Source: Massilimicrobiota sp. An134 (lineage in GTDB: Bacteria > Bacillota_I > Bacilli_A > Erysipelotrichales > Coprobacillaceae). Taken from it: DNA of 64,000 bases. Below, one piece after another: positions 17,117 to 25,854 of the stretch; the stretch's first letter is position 1; each line of letters begins with the position of its first letter. The position numbers were made by a program, and so were the translations under genes. The stretch lies in the NCBI RefSeq assembly GCF_002160815.1, contig NZ_NFLH01000002.1, positions 62,001 to 126,000 of the forward strand, given 5' to 3'. The notes beneath the pieces are model-generated. The model was not told the DNA's origin and searched no databases. It saw only the letters and a list, made by a program, of their open reading frames with translations.

Positions 17117-17150
17117 AAGATAACAGAAAGTCCATCTGTTATCTTTTTTT
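17117..17150 (+). terminator. Terminator after the P1B ATPase gene
   Basis: AAGATAACAGA and TCTGTTATCTT form an 11-bp perfect stem followed by eight T. Confidence 0.92.
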
Positions 17151-17163
17151 TTAGATTTTGAAG

Positions 17164-17172
17164 TGATATAAT
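17164..17172 (+). promoter_or_regulatory. Extended -10 promoter of the yitT-like gene
   Basis: TGATATAAT, a perfect extended -10 (TGnTATAAT), 28 bases before the chosen ATG. No -35 is evident, as is usual for this type. Confidence 0.6.
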
Positions 17173-17200
17173 AGTGCCTTGTGAAGAAAGGGTGTATGTG

Positions 17201-18061
17201 ATGAATTATAAATTCATAAGAAATATTATAGGAATTCTTATTGGAAATACGCTATATGCTTTAGCTGTTTTATTATTTATTGTTCCTAATGGACTGATTA
17301 CAGGTGGATCAACAGGATTATCCATTGGTGCACAGCATTTATTAGGAATTCCAATGACTTTATTTTTATCTATTTTTAATATTTTGATGTTTTTACTTGG
17401 GTTACTGATTTTAGGTAAAACCTTTGCCTTAACAACATTAATTAGTACTTTTTATTATCCATTGATTTTAAGTGTTTTTGAAAAAACAATAGGTTATACC
17501 CAAATGACAACTGATCCATTACTCGCTGCATTGCTTGGTGGAGTGATGATTGGTGTAGCAATTGGCCTTGTTATTAAATGTAATGCTTCCACAGGGGGAA
17601 TGGATATTCCACCATTGATTATTAATAAAAAGACAGGAATACCTGTATCCGTTTCTATGTATGCTTTTGATTTCTTGATTTTATTAATGCAGGTCTTTTA
17701 TACCAATCGAGAAATGGTTCTTTATGGTATTGTTTTGGTGGCGACATATACCATTGTTTTAGATAAAGTTCTGGTCGTTGGAAAAGCACAGACAGAAGTG
17801 ATGATTGTGTCTAAGGAATATGAACAAATTAATGATATGATTATTCATGAACTTGATCGTGGAACAACGATGTTAAAATCTATTTCAGGTTATATGAAAA
17901 ATGAATATCCTGTGATTATGACTGTGATTTCTAACCGTGAATTACCGAAATTAAATTATCTGGTTTTAAATATTGATGAACATGCTTTTATGGTTGTCAG
18001 CAAGGTTAACGAGGTGAAAGGAAGAGGATTTACCTTTAAAAAGGAATATATTGAGTCATAA
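17201..18061 (+). CDS. YitT-family membrane protein (DUF161-DUF2179)
   Basis: 286-residue integral membrane protein. About five hydrophobic helices in the first 170 residues carry the Gly-rich pattern GLITGGSTGLSIGAQHLLG and CNASTGGMDIPPLI of the YitT/YpjC (DUF161) family. A soluble C-terminal DUF2179 domain of about 90 residues ends the protein (YEQINDMIIHELDRGTTML). Function of the family is not established. ATG at 17201 is taken as the start because AAAGGGTG precedes it; the frame is open back to a GTG at 17174 without a ribosome site. The Mrp gene follows, with its own TATAAT. Confidence 0.87.
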   Translation: MNYKFIRNIIGILIGNTLYALAVLLFIVPNGLITGGSTGLSIGAQHLLGIPMTLFLSIFNILMFLLGLLILGKTFALTTLISTFYYPLILSVFEKTIGYTQMTTDPLLAALLGGVMIGVAIGLVIKCNASTGGMDIPPLIINKKTGIPVSVSMYAFDFLILLMQVFYTNREMVLYGIVLVATYTIVLDKVLVVGKAQTEVMIVSKEYEQINDMIIHELDRGTTMLKSISGYMKNEYPVIMTVISNRELPKLNYLVLNIDEHAFMVVSKVNEVKGRGFTFKKEYIES

Positions 18062-18116
18062 TAGTGAAAAAGAAAGACAGATAGGTTATAATAGAAAGGA
18101 ATGTGGAGGTTATATT

Positions 18117-18938
18117 ATGAGTAGTCAAGACTGTAATCATGATTGTCAATCATGTCAGGAAGATTGTGAAGAAAGAAGTTTTTTAGCTCCAATGAATAAA
18201 AATTCAAAAATACATAAAGTGATTGGAATTGTCAGTGGTAAAGGTGGTGTAGGAAAATCATCTATTACGTCTTTGTTGGCTGTTTTAAAACAGCGTGAAG
18301 GATATCGCTGTGCTGTATTAGACGGTGATATTACAGGACCATCAATTGCGAAAACATTTGGTGTTGAAGGTACACAGATTTATTCTAATGGAGAAGAAAT
18401 CATTCCAGCTAAATCTTTAGAAGGTATTGAAATCATGTCAACGAATCTTTTATTAGAAAATGCAGAAGAGCCCGTTGTATGGAGAGGACCTATTTTAGCA
18501 GGTATGATCAAACAATTCTGGAGTGATGTCAGATGGGGCGAAGTGGATTATATGTTCGTAGATATGCCTCCAGGAACTGGAGATGTCCCTTTGACAATTT
18601 TCCAATCTTTACCTCTAGATGGTATTGTGATTGTGACAAGTCCACAGGAACTTGTCAGCATGATTGTTTCTAAAGCTGTTAATATGGCAAAGAAAATGAA
18701 TGTTCCTATTTTAGGTATTGTGGAAAATATGAGTTATGTGCAATGTCCTGATTGTGGAAAGAAGATTTTTGTCTTTGGAAAAAGTCATCTACAAGATGTG
18801 GCAGATAAATATGATTTAAAGATATTAGGGCAATTACCTTTAGATAGTGAATTAACACAACTTTCTGATATGGGAATGATTGAAAACTATTCATCTGATT
18901 GGTTAGATGAATTTGAAGAAAAAGTGAAAAACTTTTAA
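18117..18938 (+). CDS. Mrp/NBP35-family iron-sulfur carrier ATPase
   Basis: 273-residue P-loop ATPase of the Mrp/ApbC/Nbp35 group, which transfers Fe-S clusters to target proteins. The deviant Walker A is GKGGVGKSS (about 41-49), with DMPPGTGD in the switch region and a CPDC motif near residue 205 that binds the bridging cluster. The N-terminus has a cysteine array CX3CX2CX3C within the first 17 residues, resembling the extra N-terminal cluster of Nbp35. The start at 18117 follows a perfect GGAGGT. TATAAT (18087-18092) is a probable -10. A large hairpin terminator follows. Confidence 0.92.
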   Translation: MSSQDCNHDCQSCQEDCEERSFLAPMNKNSKIHKVIGIVSGKGGVGKSSITSLLAVLKQREGYRCAVLDGDITGPSIAKTFGVEGTQIYSNGEEIIPAKSLEGIEIMSTNLLLENAEEPVVWRGPILAGMIKQFWSDVRWGEVDYMFVDMPPGTGDVPLTIFQSLPLDGIVIVTSPQELVSMIVSKAVNMAKKMNVPILGIVENMSYVQCPDCGKKIFVFGKSHLQDVADKYDLKILGQLPLDSELTQLSDMGMIENYSSDWLDEFEEKVKNF

Positions 18939-18941
18939 AAA

Positions 18942-19001
18942 AGGTCTATAACATGTCATAAACTGATTTTTGATGTTTATTGAGGTTATAGACCTCTTTT
19001 T
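18942..19001 (+). terminator. Terminator after the mrp-like gene
   Basis: AGGTCTATAAC (18942-18952) and GTTATAGACCT (18985-18995) form an 11-bp stem around a 32-base loop, followed by CTTTTT. The unusually large loop can fold further. Confidence 0.8.
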
Positions 19002-19082
19002 GATAAAAAGAAGATGGGATAAAAGTCAGAGAATATGATGAATCATAGAATTTTAAAAAAGATTTTCAAGGATTCATTTTAT

Positions 19083-19091
19083 TGATATAAT
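19083..19091 (+). promoter_or_regulatory. Extended -10 promoter of the epimerase gene
   Basis: TGATATAAT, 32 bases before the ATG at 19123. No -35 seen. Confidence 0.55.
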
Positions 19092-19122
19092 AAAATTATC
19101 AAAATAAATGGAGATGAATAAG

Positions 19123-20157
19123 ATGATACTTACAAAGAAACCTTTAAAAGTTTTATTAATTGGTGGAACAGGTACAATATCTCTGCCTATATGTGAAGCA
19201 TTAAGTCAAAATCAGGATATTGAATTATACGTTATGAATCGTGGACATAAGTCTTTACCTGAACATGCTCATCAGATAATCTGTGATTTTCATGATACTG
19301 CAAAAATGGAAGAAATTTTAAAAGATTATTCTTTTGATATTGTTTGTAACTTCATTATCTATAAGCCAGAAGAAGCTATTAAACAAATTCAGTTATTTAA
19401 GGGAAAGATTCAACAATATATCTTTATATCTACAGTTGTGACTTATAATCATGAAACAGCTGTGATGATTCATGAATCACATGAACAAAATAATATCTAT
19501 TCTGAATATGGAAGAGAGAAAACAAAATGTGAACAAATCTTTATGAAAGCTTATGAAGAATTTGGTTTTCCTATTACGATTGTTCGTCCTTCACAAACTT
19601 ATGGATATGATCGTATTCCTTTAAGTGTCAAAGGAAAAAGCTGTTGGAGTGTGGTTGATCGTATTTTAAATGATAAGCCAGTCATTGTTCATGGTGATGG
19701 TAAGAGCACATGGCATTGTACTCATAATCAGGATTTTGCCTATAATTTTATTCAACTGATCAATAATGAAAAGACAATTGGTCAGGCTTATCATAATATT
19801 AATCCTGTTGTGGTGAACTGGGATATGATTTATCGTGATTTATATGCCTTATTAAACAAAGAACCAAAAATCATTCATATTGCCAGTGATACATTAGCAC
19901 TCTCTCAAACTTATGATATTGAATCATCAATTCTAGGAGATAAGCAATATTCATGTCTGTTTGATATGTCAAAAATTCAAAGAGATATTCCTGATTTTCA
20001 AAATCATATTATGATTCAGGAAGGGTTGAAGATGTATCTTGACTATATGGAACAGCATCCACAAAAGAAAGTTAAAGATGAAACATTTGATCAATGGTGT
20101 GATCAGGTGATTGATGCTTATCAGAAATTTATTCAAGAAATCAAGGGTCATTTTTAG
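19123..20157 (+). CDS. NAD-dependent epimerase/dehydratase family protein
   Basis: 344-residue extended SDR protein with N-terminal NAD(P)-binding VLLIGGTGTIS and the active-site pair in YGREK (Tyr-x-x-x-Lys). The C-terminal region (VHGDGKSTWHCTHNQDFAYNFIQLI) resembles nucleoside-sugar or isoflavone-type SDRs. The substrate is unknown. I place the start at ATG 19123, nine bases after GGAG; in-frame ATGs at 19108 and 19114 overlap or precede that site. It is monocistronic, with its own promoter and terminator. Confidence 0.82.
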   Translation: MILTKKPLKVLLIGGTGTISLPICEALSQNQDIELYVMNRGHKSLPEHAHQIICDFHDTAKMEEILKDYSFDIVCNFIIYKPEEAIKQIQLFKGKIQQYIFISTVVTYNHETAVMIHESHEQNNIYSEYGREKTKCEQIFMKAYEEFGFPITIVRPSQTYGYDRIPLSVKGKSCWSVVDRILNDKPVIVHGDGKSTWHCTHNQDFAYNFIQLINNEKTIGQAYHNINPVVVNWDMIYRDLYALLNKEPKIIHIASDTLALSQTYDIESSILGDKQYSCLFDMSKIQRDIPDFQNHIMIQEGLKMYLDYMEQHPQKKVKDETFDQWCDQVIDAYQKFIQEIKGHF

Positions 20158-20180
20158 GGATTGACGCAATCCCTTTTTTA
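20156..20180 (+). terminator. Terminator after the epimerase gene
   Basis: AGGGATTG and CAATCCCT form an 8-bp stem with a 3-base loop and six T. It overlaps the stop codon. Confidence 0.9.
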
Positions 20181-20275
20181 TTTGGCAACTGAGACATGTT
20201 TTTGGCTATGTGAGAGAATATTTAACCATTTTTTCACACAATCATGTATAATCATAATTGAAAGAGGTGAGTAGG

Positions 20276-21646
20276 ATGGGAATTGGTATCATAGCTTTAG
20301 GGCTCTGGTTGCTTCTAGGCATTTCGTTTTCAATCAATAGCATAGCACTTTTTCCAGATGCTTTATCAATGATGATTATTATGGTGGGAATTGTCATTGT
20401 TTTTAGAAGAGTGAAATCAAGAGAACTGTTGATATCTTTAGGATTATGGATAGTCAGTTTTGTAATGGAACTGTTTCAATTGTATTTTTTCAACCAGTGG
20501 ATTTGGTTACTAGCATTGGCATTTGTCTATATAGGGATTGATCATATAGCTGTTGATTATCCTGCTTTAAAAAAATATAGATATAGCTATCGTATATATT
20601 TGACAGTTTATGTGATCATTTTATTGTTGGGTGAATTGATTTTGAAAATAAATGAAGCATCTTTCATGCTAATAGCTGCCTTTTTCATGATTGTCTTAGA
20701 AATAGTTTTGATTATGGTTTTATATCATATGGTCAAAATCAATCATTTTTTAGAAGAAGATTATATCCAAATCCATGTTCAATCTTTATCCTATTCATTT
20801 CATCAAAAAGCAATCATTATTGTTCTTTCTTTAGCAAGTCTTTTAGGTATTGTCTATATGAAAGATGGCTTTTCAAAACAGATCCAACAGGAAGTTTTAT
20901 ATGAAGAATCATACTATTTAAAAGTGAACGAAGAAGATTATAAAATCTTGCCTTTTGGTTATCGAAAAGAACAACAGAGCACACTGTTTTTGGGAAGAGA
21001 AAGTGTATCCTATACACCGATTGAAATCTATATTCGTCAGGATTTATTCAAAGACTTAAGTCAAGTTGAATATCAGATTTTGAATTATGATCAGGTCATT
21101 GTCTCTTCATCAGGACCGTTTCAGACTGTTGAATATGAAGAAGGAGAAACGACACCATTTACAGGTTATGTAGGTGTTTATGTTCAAGATGATTGTTATA
21201 GTGAGATTCAAAATATTCAAGATTATACAGATGCCTTCAATTTTGCATTAAAACTTTATAATCAAAATGGCGAGTGTTATTATCAGCAGATGTCGACTTT
21301 AGAACAAGTTTCATCTCATAGTTATCGTTATGAAGATGAAAATATCTGTATGGAAAACCTGAAATATGATATGAATGTTATCACTGATCCACCACCACAG
21401 ATAACATTAAAACAAAATCAAGATCAGATAACAGATATCCTGTTTTATACAGTCAATGAAAATCAAGAAGAAAACTTGATTCTGATGTATACTAATGCTC
21501 TTGATCAAAATCGTTATGAACGTTTCTTCAATAAACGTTTTATTCATCAGCCGTTAGATCATTTATCAAAACTAAAAATAAAATATCGAGATGAAAATAA
21601 TCAGGTTATTGATTCTTACATCTGTGAATTGGAGGAAGTCCTATGA
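20276..21646 (+). CDS. Membrane protein of unknown function, first gene of a LytTR operon
   Basis: 456-residue protein I do not recognise. Residues 1-165 contain about five hydrophobic helices. A sixth helix near 185-205 (KAIIIVLSLASLLGIVYM) leads into a soluble, acidic, Gln/Tyr-rich domain of about 240 residues that should face outside. ATG at 20276 follows AGAGGTGA at good spacing, while the frame is open from a TTG at 20258. TATAAT at 20247-20252 is a possible -10. The stop overlaps the LytTR gene as ATGA, and that gene overlaps the next membrane gene the same way, so the three proteins are probably made in fixed ratio and work together. Confidence 0.7.
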   Translation: MGIGIIALGLWLLLGISFSINSIALFPDALSMMIIMVGIVIVFRRVKSRELLISLGLWIVSFVMELFQLYFFNQWIWLLALAFVYIGIDHIAVDYPALKKYRYSYRIYLTVYVIILLLGELILKINEASFMLIAAFFMIVLEIVLIMVLYHMVKINHFLEEDYIQIHVQSLSYSFHQKAIIIVLSLASLLGIVYMKDGFSKQIQQEVLYEESYYLKVNEEDYKILPFGYRKEQQSTLFLGRESVSYTPIEIYIRQDLFKDLSQVEYQILNYDQVIVSSSGPFQTVEYEEGETTPFTGYVGVYVQDDCYSEIQNIQDYTDAFNFALKLYNQNGECYYQQMSTLEQVSSHSYRYEDENICMENLKYDMNVITDPPPQITLKQNQDQITDILFYTVNENQEENLILMYTNALDQNRYERFFNKRFIHQPLDHLSKLKIKYRDENNQVIDSYICELEEVL

Positions 21647-22149
21647 AAATCATATGTGCACCCGATCATCTTGATACTTTAAAATCTATGCTAAGAGAAT
21701 ATCAGCAGTTAGATATTGTCATTGTAGAAAAAGGTTTTGATTATGAAGGTATGTGTTATTACTTTTCTATGGAACATATAGAAGATTTGATTTTATATTT
21801 ACAGAGTTTGCATCAAAAATATGTTCTCTGTTATGCTGATGAAAAACAATACAAACTTTTACCTCAACAGATTGATTTTATTGAAGGTTATTCTAAGGAA
21901 GCTTTTGTCCATAGTGAACATCTTCAATATCAGATCTATCAGAAGCTTTATGAATTAGAGGAAAAACTGAAACCTTATGGTTTTGTGAGAATTAATAAAT
22001 CAACTTTGGTCAATATTCATAAGATAGAAAGTATTATACCAGAGGTTCAAAGAAGATATATTCTGACTTTAAAAAGTCAAAAAAAGCTGTTATTGACACG
22101 TTATTATGTAAAGGATTTTATGGAAGCGTTAAGGAGGGATACTTTATGA
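21643..22149 (+). CDS. LytTR-domain DNA-binding protein without receiver domain
   Basis: 168-residue protein with a C-terminal LytTR domain (about residues 70-165), recognised from the pattern around FVRINKSTLVNIHKIESIIP, the beta-strand ILTLKSQKKLLLTRYYV and the closing helix. The first 70 residues (MKIICAPDHLDTLKSML...) are not a CheY receiver: no conserved phospho-acceptor Asp or Lys pattern is seen. This is the form found in LytTR regulatory systems, where a membrane partner inhibits the DNA-binding protein. Both flanking genes encode membrane proteins and overlap it by four bases. Effector and targets are unknown; I see no convincing LytTR direct repeats upstream of the operon. Confidence 0.82.
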   Translation: MKIICAPDHLDTLKSMLREYQQLDIVIVEKGFDYEGMCYYFSMEHIEDLILYLQSLHQKYVLCYADEKQYKLLPQQIDFIEGYSKEAFVHSEHLQYQIYQKLYELEEKLKPYGFVRINKSTLVNIHKIESIIPEVQRRYILTLKSQKKLLLTRYYVKDFMEALRRDTL

Positions 22150-22502
22150 AAGAGAGAATAGGCATTCATTATGGCATCAGCTTTATTTATCTGGTTATTA
22201 TAAGAAATCTCTTAGGACAGGGATACCTTTATACAAGCTATTCCTCTGCTTTTCAAAAGAGCCTGATTTATTGTCTAATTTTATCAGCCTGCTTAACGAT
22301 TTTGTTAGAAGCCTGGCAAATGTTTAAAGAAGTTTATATACATCGTTTTAAGATTCAAAAAGTCATGGCTTTTCTATGTCTTGTTGCCATCATGTTAGTG
22401 GCTTATTTACAATCTTTATATTATAGTGCTATTATACTGTTTCTTCTCTTTTATATATGTCGAGATGGTTGGCGCTATTATCAAATGAATAAATCATTAT
22501 AA
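22146..22502 (+). CDS. Small four-helix membrane protein paired with LytTR regulator
   Basis: 118-residue protein made almost entirely of about four hydrophobic helices with short basic loops (EVYIHRFKIQK, RDGWRYYQ). Its size and position directly after a LytTR gene (ATGA overlap) suggest the membrane-bound inhibitory partner of a LytTR regulatory system, similar in concept to DUF3021-type partners. Sequence similarity to that family is not obvious to me. It is the last gene of the operon; no terminator hairpin is clear in the 96 bases that follow. Confidence 0.65.
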   Translation: MKERIGIHYGISFIYLVIIRNLLGQGYLYTSYSSAFQKSLIYCLILSACLTILLEAWQMFKEVYIHRFKIQKVMAFLCLVAIMLVAYLQSLYYSAIILFLLFYICRDGWRYYQMNKSL

Positions 22503-22598
22503 GCATGTAGAATCTCCTTGAATCAGTTTTATTCTTGTATAAATTATATCCAAAATAGATAGGGAAGGTGTATAATGAATGTATGGAGGTAAGGCTAT

Positions 22599-23558
22599 AT
22601 GATTCAATGGGGAATATTGGGAATAGGAAATATTGCCAAACGTTTTATAAAAAGTTTAGAAAAGAGTACAAATGGTCAATTATATGCAGCTGCTTCTTAT
22701 ACAGAAAGCAAATGTGAAGAATTTTTAAAAGAACATCCAGATGTTAAGGTTTATCATGATTATGAAGATTTATTAAATGATGAAAATGTAGATGCTGTGT
22801 ATTTGGCAATGAGGCATATTGATCATTATCGTTGGGCTAAAAAAGCTTTACAACATCATAAAGCTGTTCTTTGCGAAAAACCAGCGACACTTTATAAATG
22901 GCAAATGGAAGATTTAAAACAGGAAGCAATCAAGAATCAAACATTTTTTATGGAAGCCATGAAAACACGTTTTATTCCTTTGATTCAAGATATTAAGGAT
23001 TGTTTAGAGAATAAAGAAATTGGTGAAATCTTAAGTGTTGAAACATGCTTTTGTTATGACAGGGATTATTTAGAAGGACATTATTTGTTTGATCAAGAAC
23101 AAGGTGGTATTCTCAATGATGTTGGCAGCTATAATGTGGCTAGCACTTTGGATTATATTCATTCTCCTATTGCTGCAATTGATTCTCAGGTGCAATTTCG
23201 TTATGGAGTGGATAGTCATGAAAAGGTAACAATCACTTTTGAAAGTGGGCAAAAAGCTTTGATGGAAATGGCTTTTGATGAAAAGAAAGATCCTATCTTA
23301 GAAATAAAAGGAACTAAAGGAACAATTTTAGCACAGCCTTTTTATCGTCCTACACAGGCTACAATTATTGATGCCACTAGAACAGCACGTCAGATTGAAA
23401 CACCTTATATCAATGATGATTTCTTTGGTGAAATTGAAGAAGTTCATCGCTGTTTACAAGCGAAGCTCATAGAAAGTCCACGTATGAGTTTACAGGATTC
23501 TATTGATTGTATTGATATGATTGAAAAAATTAGACAGAATTTTCAAAAAGATGGTTAA
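22599..23558 (+). CDS. Gfo/Idh/MocA-family NAD(P)-dependent oxidoreductase
   Basis: 319-residue oxidoreductase. The N-terminal Rossmann fold begins WGILGIGNIAKRF, followed by DVDAVYLAMRHIDH-type segments and the diagnostic CEKPAT (catalytic Lys in EKP). The C-terminal alpha/beta domain contains GGILNDVGSYNV. Family members act on sugars or trans-dihydrodiols; the exact substrate is unknown. GGAGGTAAGG precedes the start, with TATAAT at 22571-22576. It stands alone between the LytTR operon and convergent luxS and shares the long hairpin terminator with luxS. Confidence 0.9.
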   Translation: MIQWGILGIGNIAKRFIKSLEKSTNGQLYAAASYTESKCEEFLKEHPDVKVYHDYEDLLNDENVDAVYLAMRHIDHYRWAKKALQHHKAVLCEKPATLYKWQMEDLKQEAIKNQTFFMEAMKTRFIPLIQDIKDCLENKEIGEILSVETCFCYDRDYLEGHYLFDQEQGGILNDVGSYNVASTLDYIHSPIAAIDSQVQFRYGVDSHEKVTITFESGQKALMEMAFDEKKDPILEIKGTKGTILAQPFYRPTQATIIDATRTARQIETPYINDDFFGEIEEVHRCLQAKLIESPRMSLQDSIDCIDMIEKIRQNFQKDG

Positions 23559-23598
23559 AAAGTATGTTATTTTGATAATGATGTTAGGATATCAAATA

Positions 23599-23645
23599 AA
23601 AGAATCTAAAAGAATGATGTTTATTCTTTTAGATTCTTTGTGTTT
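23599..23645. terminator. Bidirectional terminator between oxidoreductase and luxS
   Basis: A 17-bp perfect inverted repeat begins AAAGAATCTAAAAGAAT (23599-23615) and pairs with 23623-23639 over a 7-base loop, with T/A runs on both sides. It serves the convergent genes. Confidence 0.9.
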
Positions 23646-24092
23646 TTAAAGATAATGATATTCATGTTCCCATGAACTGTTTATAAAAAAGAGAGCAGCT
23701 TGTTTCGCTTTGGTTAAATCCATATAAGTATAATTTCCACATTCTTCTTTTTTGGCACCGGGTATATCTTGATCCCAACTTGCAATCTGTTCAAAAGTTG
23801 TTCTGACTAATGTTTTAACTGTTTCAAAATCTAAATCCTTTGTAATGAGATAAAACCCAGTCATACAACCCATAGGACCAAAATAAATAATTTTGTCTTT
23901 ATAGATACCATTTCTTAAAAGTGTTGCCCCTATATGTTCAATTGTATGAGCAGCTTTAGGATCTAAAGGTTCATCAACATTAGGCTCGCACATTCTGATA
24001 TCATAAGTTGTCAGATGATCATCCGTTCTTGAAATATAAATCCCCTTTTTTAATTGAGTATGGTCAACACTAAAACTTGTAATTCTTTTCAT
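23646..24092 (-). CDS. luxS: S-ribosylhomocysteine lyase LuxS
   Basis: 148-residue metalloenzyme that cleaves S-ribosylhomocysteine to homocysteine and the autoinducer-2 precursor DPD, part of the activated methyl cycle. The metal motif HTIEH (His49, Glu52, His53), the catalytic Cys in FGPMGCMTGFY (about Cys76) and the third ligand in ECGNY are present. I take ATG at 24092, with GAGG nine bases upstream; an in-frame GTG at 24107 overlaps the ribosome site. It faces the oxidoreductase gene and is transcribed alone. Confidence 0.96.
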   Translation of the reverse strand: MKRITSFSVDHTQLKKGIYISRTDDHLTTYDIRMCEPNVDEPLDPKAAHTIEHIGATLLRNGIYKDKIIYFGPMGCMTGFYLITKDLDFETVKTLVRTTFEQIASWDQDIPGAKKEECGNYTYMDLTKAKQAALFFINSSWEHEYHYL

Positions 24093-24221
24093 ATATTCAT
24101 ACCTCACTTTTTCATTCCTATTGTATAATAGTTCCTTTCATTTTTTCAAGGATGAAACATTCATTTCATTTGTTTTTTAGAATTTTATTTTCTATAATAA
24201 AATAAAGAGAAGGTGATGTGT

Positions 24222-24506
24222 ATGAAAGAAGTGATTGATCATGTTGATGTTGAAGTTTTGAATGGTGAAATGAGTGAAGATGAAATTAAGGAATATATCC
24301 AATATGTCAAACAGAAATATCCTCATGAAACTTTAACATCCCTAACATTAACAGTAGATGGAGAATTTGTTGATCTTCACTATTGTTTACAGCCAGAACC
24401 TATTCAAAGAATTCGACGTATTACAGGTTATTTGGTAGGAACATTGGATCGCTTTAATGATGCCAAAAGAGCCGAGGAACATGATCGTGTGAAACATCAA
24501 GTTTAA
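24222..24506 (+). CDS. Small NrdD C-terminal-like protein
   Basis: 94-residue soluble acidic protein. The C-terminal half, RITGYLVGTLDRFNDAKRAEE, resembles the C-terminal segment of anaerobic ribonucleotide reductases (NRDD family) that Bacillota often carry as small standalone proteins. There is no glycyl-radical motif, so it is not itself a reductase. ATG 24222 follows AGAAGGTG; upstream GTG 24213 and ATG 24216 lie within the ribosome site. TATAAT (24193-24198) is a likely -10. A terminator directly follows. Function is unknown, and the family link is by memory of the motif only. Confidence 0.55.
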   Translation: MKEVIDHVDVEVLNGEMSEDEIKEYIQYVKQKYPHETLTSLTLTVDGEFVDLHYCLQPEPIQRIRRITGYLVGTLDRFNDAKRAEEHDRVKHQV

Positions 24507-24530
24507 AAAATGGAAAATATTGTATAGAGA

Positions 24531-24567
24531 AGTTGCATAAAATACATTGATTATGCAACTTTTATTT
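24531..24567 (+). terminator. Terminator after the NrdD-like gene
   Basis: AGTTGCATAA (24531-24540) and TTATGCAACT (24551-24560) form a perfect 10-bp stem followed by TTTATTTTG. TATAAT at 24570-24575 just after it is a probable -10 for the polymerase gene. Confidence 0.88.
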
Positions 24568-24600
24568 TGTATAATAACTTTGTCAGGTGGTGAGTTGTAT

Positions 24601-25854
24601 ATGAGATATTATTTATGCATTGATTTCAAAACTTTTTATGCTTCAGTAGAATGTGTAGAAAGAGGCTTGGATCCTTACAAGGTCAATCTTGTTGTTGCGG
24701 ATATTTCAAGAGGAAAGAGTACAATCTGTTTAGCTGTTTCTCCACATATGAAAGAGTTAGGAGTGAAAAACAGATGCCGTTTATTTGAAATACCTAAGCA
24801 TATTCATTATATTGTAGCTAAACCAAGGATGAAACTTTATATGGAATATTCAGCTAATATTTATGGTTTGTATTTAAAATATTTAAGTCAGGAAGATATT
24901 TATGTGTATTCTATTGATGAGGCTTTTTTAGATGTCACAGAATATCTGAATTTCTATCATAAAAACGCTCAAGAAATAGCGCAGATGATTATAGATGATG
25001 TTTATAGAACAACGGGAATTCCAGCTACATGTGGTATTGGTACGAATCTTTATTTAGCTAAAGTGGCTTTAGATATTACCGCCAAGCATGTCAAAAGTCA
25101 TATGGCTTATTTGGATGAACAAATATATCAAAAGACATTATGGGAACATACGCCACTCACAGATTTTTGGCAAGTGGGCAGAGGAATCGCCAAGCGTTTA
25201 TATAAATTAGGCATTGTCAATATGAAAGGAATAGCACATTGTCCTGAAGATATCTTGTATAAAGAGTTTGGTGTGAATGCACGTTTTTTAATTCGTCATG
25301 CTTGGGGTAAAGAACCGGTGACTATTCAACAAATTAAAAATTATCAGCCTCAGCATCGTTCTATATCCAATGGACAGGTTCTATTTGGAGAATATCGTGA
25401 TCAGGATGCTTTACTGGTTTTAAAAGAAATGGTGGAGGATAATGTTTTAACACTGGTTGAACAGGGACTTGTGACCAATCATATTTCTTTACATATTAGA
25501 TATGTTGATGCTTCACTTCCGTCTACGGGTGGTAGTCGTAAAATTTCTGTTGTGACAAATTCTTATCGTCTGTTGGTTAAGGAGTTTATTGACTTATTTG
25601 AGTCTACAACATTTAAAAGTCAAAAGATTAGAAAGATTTCTATTGGTTTTGGTCAAGTTATTGATGAAAGATATGAAGCCTATGATTTGTTTACTGACTA
25701 TGAAGAAGTACTGAAAGAAAGACAGTTACAACAATCTATTATTCAAATTAAAAATAAGTATGGAAAGAATGCTGTTTTGAAAGCCATGAATGTTTTAGAT
25801 AAAGCCACTGCAAAACAGCGACATCAGTTAATAGGAGGACATAATGCAGAATAA
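24601..25854 (+). CDS. Y-family DNA polymerase (UvrX/UmuC-like)
   Basis: 417-residue translesion polymerase of the ImpB/MucB/SamB type. Palm-domain catalytic residues are visible in CIDFKTFYASVE (metal Asp) and YSIDEAFLDVT (Asp-Glu). A helix-hairpin-helix thumb segment (DFWQVGRGIAKRLYKLGI) and a little-finger domain follow. ATG 24601 follows GGTGG; the frame runs upstream to TTG 24547 inside the preceding terminator. It overlaps the YolD-like gene by 11 bases, the pairing seen with UvrX in Bacillus and on mobile elements. Damage-inducible control is plausible, but I see no clear SOS box. Confidence 0.93.
   Translation: MRYYLCIDFKTFYASVECVERGLDPYKVNLVVADISRGKSTICLAVSPHMKELGVKNRCRLFEIPKHIHYIVAKPRMKLYMEYSANIYGLYLKYLSQEDIYVYSIDEAFLDVTEYLNFYHKNAQEIAQMIIDDVYRTTGIPATCGIGTNLYLAKVALDITAKHVKSHMAYLDEQIYQKTLWEHTPLTDFWQVGRGIAKRLYKLGIVNMKGIAHCPEDILYKEFGVNARFLIRHAWGKEPVTIQQIKNYQPQHRSISNGQVLFGEYRDQDALLVLKEMVEDNVLTLVEQGLVTNHISLHIRYVDASLPSTGGSRKISVVTNSYRLLVKEFIDLFESTTFKSQKIRKISIGFGQVIDERYEAYDLFTDYEEVLKERQLQQSIIQIKNKYGKNAVLKAMNVLDKATAKQRHQLIGGHNAE

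Noticed and set aside
20180-20275. LytTR binding repeats upstream of the LytTR operon
   Set aside because: No convincing pair of direct repeats at about 21-bp spacing. T-rich segments alone are not evidence.
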